This document shows, piece by piece, positions 30,796 to 41,352 of a stretch of DNA of 64,000 nucleotides (position 1 is the first letter of the stretch; the number at the start of each line of letters is the position of its first letter). Source of the stretch: Asterias amurensis (Eukaryota > Echinodermata > Asteroidea > Forcipulatida > Asteriidae); the NCBI RefSeq assembly GCF_032118995.1, contig NC_092663.1, positions 2,852,001-2,916,000 of the forward strand, in the 5' to 3' direction. The notes beneath the pieces were generated by a model, which had not been told where the DNA came from, made no database searches, and saw only the letters and a program-made list of their open reading frames with translations. The translations under genes and the position numbers were made by a program.

Positions 30796-32640
30796 GATCC
30801 GGCCTGTCAATCAAACTGTGCGCGTTCACCCATTTGACCAATCGCAGCAATGATTGTGGTCGGACAAACTCGGTCATGCGTGCGCGTATATTTGGCACGT
30901 GCGGCAGAATCGTGCAGAATGTCATTTGGAGTATTTGTACACGTGTCTTGCTCACGTGCGCGGTGGGCGGAGCTTAGTGGAAAGCCGGAACAGTCCATTC
31001 CAAGCTCCTGCAACACACCGGACATTCGGCAGTGGCATTAACACGCATATTATAAAAGCTATCCATTTATAGCAAAAAGAGGAGCAAAGGGTTATAGAAA
31101 GGCATAAAGCCCGGACAAATTGTAGTCATTCAATGTTGTTAAGTTACAAGCAATGGAATGGCTAAGACCTTGTTATGAAGGGATGCTCTCTCTGTTTAGC
31201 TGAATAGAAAGCATCCCTTTAAAAAATGGGCCTGGCCACTATGTTATTTATCAACAGAGGGCGCTGCGCTATTGCGAAGAGCATCTAATCAAGGGCTGTT
31301 TTCTTAGATATTAATTATTTTGCATACAAATTTGGACTTACCGAAGAGAAACTGTAGCGCCATCTCTTGACATTAAACAGTAGTCTAGTCGTTGATGGCG
31401 CAGTTTGTGGGCGCGTGTTTTTTTTTTTGTTTTTTTTTTATTTTTAAGTCCAGCTTACTAACTTCATAAACACATATCTTTGCTGCTAAAACAATCGGGC
31501 TCGTCTAGTGATTGAACCATTAATAGCTCTGGCATAAACTTATGTCCACATTCATATTTAATTGCTGCAAAATTGGAAGTAAAGCAAGTACTTCACGAAT
31601 TCAAAACGGACTTGCCTTAAAGGTAAAGTCATTGAGTCAGTGCTAAATACGCAAAAAGGTATTGACCATAAAACAAATCTAAAGTGCTGCAGCTGTTGAT
31701 GGTGTAGACTCTTTATAAAACGTTACTTGCAAATCATCAGAACGTTGACAATAACCAATCTATGACCCCCACCTTTAACACTTTTTCTAAGTGTGCAAAT
31801 GTTTGACAAACTCTTTCCTCAATAACACTCCCTGCACGCCCCCATCTGCCGCAAGATTGACACAATCTAGCCTGAACATCTGACGTCACACTTCCAGGTT
31901 CGCGTTCAACGGCAGATACCGGCCTTGAGCACCCGGCAGGATTCTGACAAATGGACCTTGACCTTACATCCATTCACACGCGTACATACATTACATTTTA
32001 CTATACATGCACACGCAGCTGCAGACGATCGAAAGGTGCTGATGTAACTGACAAACTACGTCACTTCGCAGCTGACCAATCACAACGCAGAAATCAAAAC
32101 TTACGTCGCTGCACGTTTATCCAATGATATCATTGGTCATGTAAGACCAGTGTGTGTTTTTATCGAAACAGAGAACCAGTCTATTCACAACCCAGCTACA
32201 TTTTGGAGAACATTAATATAAAGCATATAAAACGCGAAGTTAAGTTCCACCAATGAAAATCTCTTGACACAAACCACCAAGAGAACTTTGGACATGTATT
32301 TATTACGGGGCTGGTCAGTTCAATTATGCATTTAATAAGGGCCTCTATAGCATACAAATTTCGAGAAAGAATCATTACTTTATTACTTATTCAGACTATC
32401 AGAGGAATATTATTGAGTTTTGTTGTTTGATGGATCGATGAACAACCTTATAACAACCATCATATTCAAACAGGAGGATCGGTTGTGCACATTGACTTTT
32501 GGCATTCAGAGCAGAGCGTGGATATGTTAAATTGACATGTTGTGCGGGTCTGATTCTATCAACTGGATGTAAATAGAGGAACATTATAAACTGCGTTGAA
32601 GAGGTGGTGTTACCCATTCTCTGACAAGCTGTCATGGACC
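30796..32640. other. Intergenic DNA, no supported gene
   Basis: Overlapping short frames on both strands at 30750-31072 have no domain and shadow each other. A short hairpin GGGATGCT/AGCATCCC lies near 31180-31217. A CRE-like TGACGTCA lies near 31881. I find no exon pair with good splice sites and receptor- or enzyme-like content. Confidence 0.35.
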
Positions 32641-32679
32641 TAGGTCTGGAATTATCTCAGATCCCGAAGTTTCCACGCG

Positions 32680-32965
32680 TTTGCATTGAGAAGCAGAATC
32701 TAGCAATAGAGTTCAGCATTCTCCCGAAGACGATCGGAACATAATTATCTGAGTCTAGTTATCAACCACGGGTTCTTTTCAGAGCCAACACATCCAGCAA
32801 CAGAGTCCAGCATTCTCCTGAAGACAATAAGAGCACACTGATCGAAACGTTGAGTTGTCAACCACCGGTTCATTTCAGAAACAACACATCCAGCAACAAA
32901 GACTAGCTTTCTCTTGAAGACGGTCAGAGCATACTGATCGAAACGTTGGGTTATCAACAACTTAA
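32680..32965 (+). repeat. Tandem repeat of about 95 bp with CTGAAGA-hairpin-GAAAC motif
   Basis: Three units start at about 32721, 32815 and 32911 (94 and 96 bp apart). Each carries CTC(C/T)(C/T)GAAGA and then AACACATCCAGCAAC. The last two also have CTGATCGAAACGTTG. In the third unit GGTCAG and CTGATC pair around AGCATA, just before GAAAC. The motif resembles the tails of Penelope-like elements and partly resembles a hammerhead core. Confidence 0.65.
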
Positions 32966-33099
32966 AGAGATTTACACATGGTGTTACCGCACACCTCACC
33001 TAACTATACTTCCACCGTGAAAAGTTTCAAATCCTACTTTAGTGAGGTTTTTGTTTCGGTGCCATCCAGTCGCCGTTTTGGTTTACCTATCCAGCCGTT

Positions 33100-33246
33100 G
33101 ATTTCACCAAACTCTTCCTAACTTAGGATTAATCTTAAGACTTGGGACGAGTTAAGTTCCGTAAGCAAAGACGTTTAGGACGCATTGGACCCATCCTAAG
33201 TTAGGATGAGTTACTCGTCCTAACTCGAGATAGCGTTTCGTGAAAT
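33100..33246. repeat. Diverged foldback, related to 25032
   Basis: Ends TTGATTTCACCAAACTC and CGTTTCGTGAAATCTGC. The inside has CCTAACTTAGGATTAATC and CCTAAGTTAGGATGAGTTAC. It ends about 125 bp before the receptor start codon, so it probably contributes to that gene's 5' flank or UTR. Confidence 0.65.
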
Positions 33247-33369
33247 CTGCTGCAGAAGCTTACAAAAGTCATCACAGACGTAACTGAACCACTTGAAACT
33301 TGAGAACTCAAACCTCTATATTTTGAGGTCAACTGTTACAATTCCAAAAGTTTCAAAAGATACATAATA

Positions 33370-34425
33370 ATGGATGCGAACTCCAGTGACCAGTTCAACC
33401 CACCCCACGTGACAGTGCCAGCGTCAGATGTGTACTACAGTTACGCGGAACGGCAGATTCTAGCCGCCATCATCGGTACAACGGCTATACTTGGCGTGAC
33501 CGGTAACGCACTCGTTATCCTAGCTGTGTTGTTGTCACGCAAGCTACGTCACACCACAAATTACTTCGTTCTCAACCTCAGCGTAGCCGATCTCCTGACT
33601 AGTCTGGATCTACCCCTGATAGTCTTGAGTCTCCTAAGGGGTGAGTGGCCTTTGCCAGACCCCATCTGCGTCGGATCGGCCATCGTAGTTCTGACCTGCT
33701 TAACGGTCAGCATCAACTGCCTGACCTGCGTCGCGTTGAACCGGTACATTCTGATTACAAAGCCGATTACCGTCTACCGTAAAATCTTCACGTCCCGACG
33801 GACGGCTATAGCAATAGCCTTCTCATGGTTGTTCCCCCTAAGCGTTCTCCTGACCGCTGCAGGTACCGGCTTCATCAAACTCGGGTTCGACCCGGAGTTC
33901 TTCGTCTGCACCTGGATAATCTCACAATCGAACCCGGGTTACTACTTGGTGTTCTTCTTCACAGCAATGGTGGCTCAATTCAGTGCCATTATGTGGAGCT
34001 ATGTGTGTGTTTTCCGCCATGTTCGGAAGCACGCCCGTGCGGTCGGGCACATGGAGGACGGGCCTACCGCATCAGTGGCTCCCCAAGCAAGCCGACGAAT
34101 CGAGACCGACGGCCCGACTGAGTCCAACGCCGCTCCCGCTGCCCGTCGGGAAAGGAGGCACCAGAACAAACTCCAAATCGACGTGACTAAAAACCTCTTC
34201 TTCGTGGTGTGTGTCTTCACACTTTGCATAAGTCCCTTCGGGTTGAGCCTCGTTCTTCAGCAGCACGGACGGAGACTTTATCCCGTTGGAGCCACCATAC
34301 TTGCCTGTAATAGTTGCGTAAATCCTATCATTTATGCGGCAAAACATCCGCAGTTTCGCTCAGTTTTCAAAGCCATTCTTCTCTGTAGATTTTCAGAGAT
34401 CCCGGAAAGGGTGCGTTTTTGTTAG
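33370..34425 (+). CDS. Rhodopsin-family GPCR, Tre1/Moody/GPR84-like (NRY motif)
   Basis: An intact single-exon receptor of 351 residues, from the first in-frame Met to TAG. Landmarks: sequon NSS at 4-6; TM1 GN at 45-46; NLSVADLL with Asp74 in TM2; Cys100 and Cys180; NRY at 124-126, as in Tre1-type receptors; an intracellular loop 3 (about 215-272) longer than in the other receptors here and rich in Arg, Ala and Pro; CISP at 286-289, without the CWxP tryptophan; NPIIY at 318-322; a short basic tail ending in Cys351. It shares AERQILAA-type residues before TM1 and the VTKNL motif before TM6 with the other three receptors, which marks it as a family member of older divergence. Ligand unknown. 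Confidence 0.92.
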   Translation: MDANSSDQFNPPHVTVPASDVYYSYAERQILAAIIGTTAILGVTGNALVILAVLLSRKLRHTTNYFVLNLSVADLLTSLDLPLIVLSLLRGEWPLPDPICVGSAIVVLTCLTVSINCLTCVALNRYILITKPITVYRKIFTSRRTAIAIAFSWLFPLSVLLTAAGTGFIKLGFDPEFFVCTWIISQSNPGYYLVFFFTAMVAQFSAIMWSYVCVFRHVRKHARAVGHMEDGPTASVAPQASRRIETDGPTESNAAPAARRERRHQNKLQIDVTKNLFFVVCVFTLCISPFGLSLVLQQHGRRLYPVGATILACNSCVNPIIYAAKHPQFRSVFKAILLCRFSEIPERVRFC

Positions 34426-34619
34426 GATGAGAAATCACTTTTCTTTTAGAAAAGAGAATGTGGTTTATATTAAAAAATTAATTGTTTTCGTAAATCAAGC
34501 AGGTAAATTGTTGTAATTAAAGGTAGGCAGAATTCATTTTTTAAAGTTTTGAAACTGAACTCCTCTTCAGGAACCTTCGTAATCATTAGAACACTGGCGG
34601 ACTCTCAAGCTTTGGTGTT

Positions 34620-35045
34620 TTTGATCAGCAGAGTGTGTGTTTGAGTCCCTAAGCAAGACACAATTGTTGCTGCGTCCTTCGGATGGGACGTAAAGCATTA
34701 GGTCCCGTGTGTTGCAAAATGAACGTAGAATAGCACATCGAACTTAACGCGAGACATTAAAACAATTATTGCTGCGTCCTTCGGATGGGACGTAAAGCAT
34801 TAGGTCCCGTGTGTTGCAAAATGAACGTAAAATAGCACATCGAACTTAACGCAAGACACTTAAACTATTATTGCTGCATCCTTCGGCTGGGACGTAAAGC
34901 GGTAGGTCTCGTGTGTTGCGTAGGGAACGTAGAGTAGCACAGGGAACTTAACGTGATAAGAGACGGGGGCTGTCCCAGTGTTTCTGAGAGTAACAACTGA
35001 ATGCGCCACAGCACCTCGCAATCCCTTAAACGGTGTCATTATTCA
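34620..35045 (+). mobile_element. SINE family 2 with a 107-bp segment in triplicate
   Basis: The SINE body (AGCAAGACAC, then GCTGCGTCCTTCGGATGGGA, then GCGCCACAGCACCTCGCAAT) is present. The segment GCTGC(G/A)TCCTTCGG through GAACTTAACGC is repeated three times in tandem between about 34645 and 34960. The first two copies are almost identical. Confidence 0.75.
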
Positions 35046-35317
35046 CAGGATTCAAAAACCTGACTTAAAATGTTTTTGTTTGTTTGTTTGTTGAAGTGCC
35101 TGAAGTATATCATTATGTAGATACGTACGCTTAAGCATTTTTGTTTTTAGTTTGTATCGTGCATACATCGCCACTACTTTGCAACAACTCATTGTAAAAA
35201 TGAGTTATAAATTTAATTTCATCTTATAATAGGTCACAAACATTTCAGTACACTGTACTCATGTAAAAAAAGAAGAAAAAAAAAAGAGTTCCAACAAAAT
35301 AATAGTTAAATTAATGT

Positions 35318-35637
35318 TTAAAGGCATTGGACAGAATTGACAGATTACTCAAATTACGTGGTTTATCTGGGTTTTTTAATGATACCAGTAGGTGACGGCT
35401 TAAAAAAAGGATCATTGTAAGCAAAAACCTTTATTTGGTAATGAGCAATTGAGAGCTGTTGTTAGTTAAGACGATGTGAGAGGCGGCCCCCACTGATATC
35501 GAGAAAGAGTTCATTTTTCACTCAAAATATGAAAGATTTCAAGCGTGAAGCCTTTTGTTATGCATCTGAAAGCATACAAAATGTGTGCAGAAAGGTTGTT
35601 TTTGACAATTATTACCAAACGTGCTCAGTGCCTTTAA
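35318..35637. mobile_element. TTAA element 1 of a three-element chain (AGGCATTGGACA group)
   Basis: Starts TTAAAGGCATTGGACAG and ends GTGCTCAGTGCCTTTAA. Its inner blocks (GAGAGCTGTTGTTAG, CATCTGAAAGCATACAAA) belong to the AGGCAGTGG group. Its right TTAA at 35634 is the left TTAA of the next element. Confidence 0.7.
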
Positions 35638-35981
35638 AGATGCTATGTCAGATTTTTGGCCGATTTGACCCAAAAATTTTGATTCAAAATTCTTTAGATA
35701 TTTTGATGGGGGTCGAGAAAGTTACAAGCTTTCATTTGAGCCATTGCTCGAAAAAGTCCGCCAATTATTAGTAGCAGTGACATAAAGTGGTTAAAATTAG
35801 GTTTTGTCGGGTATGTGTTTTATAAGAAACGTTTTAAATTTTTTTCATAGTTCCTGACCATTAAAAGTAAAAATTTCACTTGTTTTCGTTGGATCGGGTG
35901 ATACTCTTTGAAACACCATTCACTCAAAAAAAAGTTTCTTTTTTAATGTTTGGGGCCAGAAATCTGACATAGCATCTTTAA
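35634..35981. mobile_element. TTAA element 2 of the chain (AGATGCTATGTCAGATTT family)
   Basis: Ends AGATGCTATGTCAGATTT and AAATCTGACATAGCATCT are near-perfect inverted repeats between TTAA sites. 348 bp, no relative seen elsewhere in the window. Confidence 0.85.
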
Positions 35982-36467
35982 AGGGATGCTGCAGTGAATT
36001 CAAATAAAACAGTTAATTTTGCTGTCATTTATTTCTGATAATGCATTGAACATCAAATTCCCGACATGTCTGACTTGCGTAATTAGCGAATAAGTCATGC
36101 CCCCCCCCCCCCCTTTGTGGATTGTTACCGTTCCCCTACCATCGACGTCACGTCGGGCATTCAAACATATCGTCGGCAAAAAGAGTCTGGTCCATAACTA
36201 CACGCGCCTATGTACCAGGCCACACAGTGCACACGTCTCTATATGCACACAGCCAGGGGGCCCCACGGCTCGGGTTACCGACATGACGTCACGTTTATGC
36301 AAATGAAGACTCCCTTTTAGGGGCTGGGAGGGTTCCCTCTTATCTCTTGAAAACCATTTTTAAAATACTTGCGCATTTAAAAACAAATATAAACAAATAT
36401 TTCAGGTTTGAAAAGTCAAGTTTAATCGTTTAAATGAATAAAAAAAAAAACTGCAGCCACCCTTTAA
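35978..36467. mobile_element. TTAA element 3 of the chain (AGGGATGCTGCAGT family)
   Basis: Starts TTAAAGGGATGCTGCAGT and ends ACTGCAGCCACCCTTTAA. 490 bp. The interior includes a C-run at about 36102 and TGACGTCACG stretches. Shares the TTAA at 35978 with element 2. Confidence 0.8.
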
Positions 36468-37018
36468 AGGGTAGAAGTTAATTATACTATACAATGTTCA
36501 GCCTAACCGTGCCAGGATCTGTTGTGTATCCATCTTTGAATGCAAACATAATACCACCTGGTTTTTCACTCAGTAACGAAATGAAAATATTAATAATGAA
36601 CGAAATTGCACATTCTAAGAAATATACTTGTTTTCTTTTCTTTTTGAAGCACGAACTCATAACGGGCTGCCATGTCTTTGGGTTTTAATAAAGGTCCTTT
36701 TGTTTATACATGCACCCACTGTATTTGATCCTTCCGGTAATATGAAACCAATGAACGTGTGTGTGATGTAACCCAATGTCAATAAAATAAAATAAAATGT
36801 AAGGGCCCAATTTCATAGATTGCTCGAGAAAAAAATATATTGCTTGCAAAATCTCCTGCTAAGCCTTAAAAAAAAAATAAAAAAAGATAAGAAAGAAAAA
36901 AGAAAAAGAAAAAAAAAAAGCAGGATACCCACCACGGAAGGTACATGTGATTTGCTATATTTTAGCTGGTAACTTTATTATGAAACAAGTCATTGTTGTT
37001 CACTGCCTACTTGTTCTA
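36468..37018. other. Intergenic DNA with A-rich tract
   Basis: A fragment GGGCCCAATTTCATAGATTG at 36803 belongs to the foldback family of 43669. A purine-rich run lies at 36865-36920. I see no gene. Confidence 0.4.
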
Positions 37019-37395
37019 TTAAAGGGAGGGGACACGTTTGATACTTGTCAAAGACCAGTGTCCTCACTTGGTGTATCCCATCATAAGCAGAAAATAACAA
37101 GCCTGTGAAAGTTTGAGCTCAATTGGTCATCGGAGCTGCGAGAAAATGATAACAGAAAAAAAAAACTTGTTGGACGAATTTGTGAGCTTTCAGGTATGAA
37201 TAAAAGACTTCTAGCTAGAAGTCTTTTATTTTTTTAGTGAGAACCTCTCTTTAGGGGGAACCTCTTTCTCAAAACTTCGGAGGGAGTCGTTTCCCCACAA
37301 TGTTTTATACTATCATCAGCTCTCCAATGCTCGTTATTAAGTCAGTTTTTGAATTAATATTTGTTTTGAGTAATAAACGTGTACCTTCCCTTTAA
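37019..37395. mobile_element. MITE, AGGGACGGTACACG family (copy 4)
   Basis: TTAA at 37019 and 37392, ends AAAGGGAGGGGACACGTTTG and AACGTGTACCTTCCCTTTAA. The centre is a hairpin of AAGACTTCTAGCTAGAAGTC. Confidence 0.85.
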
Positions 37396-37519
37396 AGCAA
37401 CTCTTTGAAACAATGACAAGAACTGGGCCCACTTTCATGACGCCTGTGTAAGCACATAGACTTAGTTCACCATCCAGAACACCATAGTATTGTACAAGTA
37501 ACTATTGATGCACCTCAGC

Positions 37520-37805
37520 TCACTTCCATAGAGCTGCTAAGCACAAAAATTTACTTTGCATGAAATTTTTGCCTCTGATAAAAACAGGAATATCAACCAA
37601 ATTTCCACGTGATTTTCAGGATAAGCAAACAACAGCTGAATACCAGTTAAAAAAAAAAATGAAAATTAATTTTTTGGGTAATTCTGTTTTAAACATTTCA
37701 TGCTTAGCAGCTCTATGAAATTGGGCCCATGTATCCAACTAAATTCTTTCTTAGCAAAGATATTTGCTCAGCAGCATTATCTGCTTATCAGCTTTATAAA
37801 TTTGG
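37520..37805. repeat. Foldback, GAGCTGCTAAGCA family, plus a partial third arm
   Basis: CCATAGAGCTGCTAAGCA at 37527 faces TGCTTAGCAGCTCTATG at 37701. A further weaker arm (GCTTATCAGCTTTATAAATT) follows at about 37780. Confidence 0.6.
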
Positions 37806-38894
37806 CCCTGTTGTGTTTTTCGTTCAATTGACAAGACTTGTCCAATCGCAGTATAGGCTATCTATGTATTTACTTACCCCAATACATTGTTCCTGGCCTT
37901 TTGGCGAAGAGTAAACTATTCATGTCTAACGATTTTTTTTATATCGAATATTCATAAATATGTCGTGGACAATTGCCATATGGGAGGGAAAACAAGTGTG
38001 TATATATTGACCCCGTTTCAGACAAACATGCAAGCATTCAATTATAGTAAATTATTGATGTATATTTACATAATAGGTAATAAAAAGAAAGGTAATAATT
38101 TCGTGGCAGTGTGAACATTACGTTGTGTTAGCATAGGGGTTTGTTGAGTAGGGCAGTAAAAAGCTAGTAGGTCGAAACTTCATGCTTATAAGCACTCAAA
38201 TTAGCTAAGCACAGCCGACAATTATGCTTAGGAGACAGGTTATGCATATAAGTCAAAAGGAATGCCTAGCCAGTCAAAAGTTTCATTGTTGCAAATATTA
38301 GTGAACTTCGTTGTTTTACTACGTTGTGGTGTGAGAATATTTAATTGTCTAATATTTTCTTTATGTTAGTAATATCATAATAATTTACAAAAATGTGGAA
38401 GACGAGGAATTTAATGAAGGAGTCTTTGAAATGGCAAATTATTATCAAAAAATTGAGCATTATTTTATCAACGAACTAAACCTCACCACGAAGGGGCAAT
38501 GGTGTTTGTGCGTGCGCATGTGCATCGCTTTTCTGTTTAAAATCTTTTAGTTTTTTATTTATGGTGACTTTTGTCAGTTTACCACAATGTGGTGTATGAA
38601 TAATCTTATTAAAGTTAAAGAAGCAGTGAAATAAATTACTTAATGAAAATAACGTCAAAATTTACTGTCGACACAATAACTTTGTCCTGTATATTCGTAA
38701 TATTGCTTTAATAACAGAAACGTGTTAGGAAACGGTGAAGCATGTCAACAAAAACCTAATTAAGCACAAACACATATTGCTGAACAGAAACGGATACCAG
38801 ATAAAATTACGTTATTAGTTTATTTGTTGTGAATGTGTCTCACTCAATTTTTGCATATAGCAAAGAAATTTGGACCAGCAGTATTTTCTGCACT
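37806..38894. other. Intergenic DNA, no supported gene
   Basis: AT-rich. About 38175-38280 has scattered TTAGC/GCTTA words like the foldback family at 37520. No exon is supported. Confidence 0.35.
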
Positions 38895-39233
38895 GTTCGT
38901 TTGGTAATTGTCAAAGACCAGTGTTCCCACTTGGTGTATCCCATCATAAGCATAAAATAACAAACAATTTGGGCTCAATTGGTCAAAGAAGTTGCGAGAA
39001 AATGATAAAAGAAAAAAACACCATTGTTGGACGAATTTGTGTGCTTTCAGATAGGAGTAGTAGTCTTTCATTATTTTAGGGAGAAATAACCTCTGTCTCT
39101 CAAACTACGTTACTTCAGAGGGAGTCGTTTCCCACAATGTTTTATATTATCAACAGCTCTCCAATGTTCGACCAAGTCAGTTTTTAAGTTAATATTTTTT
39201 TGAGTAATTACTTAACGTGTACCTTCCCTTTAA
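38895..39233. mobile_element. MITE, AGGGACGGTACACG family (5' end lost)
   Basis: Begins inside the family at CGTTTGGTAATTGTCAAAG and ends CGTGTACCTTCCCTTTAA. Confidence 0.75.
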
Positions 39234-39479
39234 CAGCTTTATGAAATGGAGCCTAGCGTTGTTTGTATCACAAAAAACTACTTTTGTTTGGGGGGGGCGG
39301 TTGGCAAAGGGTAATACAACTTTCTTGTAAGTGTTTGGTGGGTTTTTCAGGTTCTTACGTATTTATTCAAAGATACATATCTTGTGAACAAGTTTTGCAC
39401 ATTGTAGAGTTTGTAACTATTGAAAATTACAAACAAGTTTGGGGTAGAAAATGTCCATTAAAACGACCCATTGATTTGA

Positions 39480-39790
39480 GGTTCGGGTACGGTTGAGTTT
39501 TCAGATACAGCACGCGTTTCGCCCAAGCGCTGCGCGTACAAATTATGCATGCGCTGCTAGCTCGGCCCTACGCTGTTTGTAAAAGCGTTCGGAACAGCAA
39601 AATGCGCGAAATCACCAGGAAATACTAAAATGAAAAATATTACGACTTAAAATCACCGAAACTTCTTTTGAGATTTTGAGTGAGGCATCTGTGATTAACG
39701 GGTGATCTGTCGGTTGGGTCTGCGACGTGTTGTCGAAACTGGGAAGAGTCGACACGGAGTTCAAGTTGAGAGCAAAGTTTGACACTGTGA
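39480..39790 (+). promoter_or_regulatory. Probable promoter and 5' UTR of the MARCH gene
   Basis: The sequence turns GC- and CpG-richer than its surroundings near 39510-39610 (CACGCG, GCGCTGCGCG, GCATGCGC, an NRF1-like word) just upstream of the first coding exon. No TATA box is clear. Inferred from position and composition only. Confidence 0.4.
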
Positions 39791-40603
39791 ATGTCGGGAC
39801 AACTTCTCCTCAAAATGGAGGACCAAACCTCCGGTATCATTAACGATGACCATCAAACGTCTTCGAGTAGCCCGACTACTTGCCAAGAAGTTACTCCGGC
39901 TAAGAATTCAGGTTCTTCGTTTGAGGTTGGAGTTGATAGTGAGAATGGGTGTCCATCACAACCCGATGACGCTACTTCCCACAAACTTTCTTCTTCAAGT
40001 AATGCTCAACCAGAAGGTGGTTCTGAAAACGCATCTCGGCTCTATGGTATCAGTCTGGATGACTTGATGGGGTACCGAAGCTCCTCGCTGACTGGAGTTA
40101 CTCGCTGCATGTGCTGTGATGAGACCGGTTCTGATCCTGTCGAGAGTGACTCACGGGAGGTCTCATTCGCCTCATTCCAGGGGGCGAAAGCCGTCCGTCC
40201 ACGCACCCCTCTGGAAGCCAGCCAGTCCCTACCAGCAGTCCTACCCCACCCACCAAACAACCACACCCAAGCACAACACTCCCAACCCAATACTTCACAT
40301 AGAGATGATGCCAGCTTGTCAACTGACTCCACGCCACACTCTTCCACTGCACCCCAACTTCTGAGACTAAACAGTGTCGTCAGTGACTCGATGCTTAGCC
40401 TTCCGAATGGCGACATCTGCCGTATTTGCCATGCAGGGAGGCGACTGGAACCCCTGATAAGCCCTTGTGTCTGTTCTGGGACGGTGAAGTACACACACCA
40501 CCGATGTCTTGCGACATGGCTGGCGGAGAGTGGGTTGTCTCGATGTGAGCTTTGCGGCTTCAAGTACAAGACCAAGATGGTCGGATCAAGGAATATTTGC
40601 CAG
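39791..40603 (+). CDS. MARCHF4/9/11-like E3 ubiquitin ligase, exon 1 (RING-CH)
   Basis: Encodes residues 1-271. The first 205 residues are Ser-, Pro- and Thr-rich and probably disordered, with a small CMCC motif near 106. The RING-CH finger follows: Cys210, Cys213, Cys226, Cys228, His236, Cys239, Cys252, Cys255, with the C4HC3 order and spacing of the MARCH family. The finger recruits an E2 enzyme to ubiquitinate membrane proteins. The exon ends CCAG|GTAATT in phase 0. A second ATG in frame at 39815 has a better start context (AAAATGG) and could be used instead. The open frame runs on past the donor to 40885, but the family homology stops at the splice site. Confidence 0.88.
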
Positions 40604-41352
40604 GTAATTTTTGAACATTTTTATGCAATTACTAGTGAACTAGGAACATCTAATAATACTTTAAGATTACTAGATCCCAAAAAGTGGTTTGGCATCGGAA
40701 GCAACTATTGCGAGACATGGAGAGTTAAGTTTAGGGGAGAATCCAGAATTAAGCCTAATTGTTGGTTAGGCCTACTTTGTTTTCAATTTCAAGACTTGTA
40801 TTTTCGCGTGGTAGTATTTAGAGAAAAAGCAACTATATTATGGGACATTATTGGGTTAGCAATATTTGATTATCAAAAACTTTGATAAAAGTTGAAGAAA
40901 AAGAAAGAAAAACTCACGTTCTGAACAGCCGAATCTTGAATAACTCTACAGAACAATCTGTGAAAAGCTACTTCTTCACGAGCTGGCTTCAGTGTCTCTG
41001 CCTGCCTCTCACATACAGTCGCTGTCTGTTTTGCTTTTTTGTTTTGTTTTGTGTTGGGTTGTTTTTGTTTTTTATTTGATAGGCCTATGGTGATAATAAT
41101 GTATTTTTATGACGTCACAATGCTTAATTGACCTGCATTTCTTTGTGTCATGTGACACAACGCAGTACACAAAAATAACTTATACGTCATAGTAATGCGC
41201 ACTTGCGTGCTGTACATGCTGCACGCGGGCATCATGCAATGACAAATCTCTTTTTGACATTGGCGAGAGTTTCCTATTGCATATATAAAGACTCTCGAAC
41301 ATTTTTCTGGTATTTAAACTCGGTTAACGAAACTCCAATTTATTTTATTCAG

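Noticed and set aside
30750-31072. Overlapping Arg/Ser-rich frames on both strands
   Set aside because: Mutual shadows in a GC-richer patch, without splice sites or domains.
34645-34960. Array with spacers, possible CRISPR-like structure
   Set aside because: Three contiguous 107-bp copies without unique spacers, in an animal SINE context.
40604-40885. Continuation of the MARCH exon 1 open frame past the donor site
   Set aside because: The homology with MARCHF4/9/11 resumes exactly at 41353 after a phase-0 splice, and the read-through peptide has no membrane helices. It is intron sequence, though a retained-intron form is possible.
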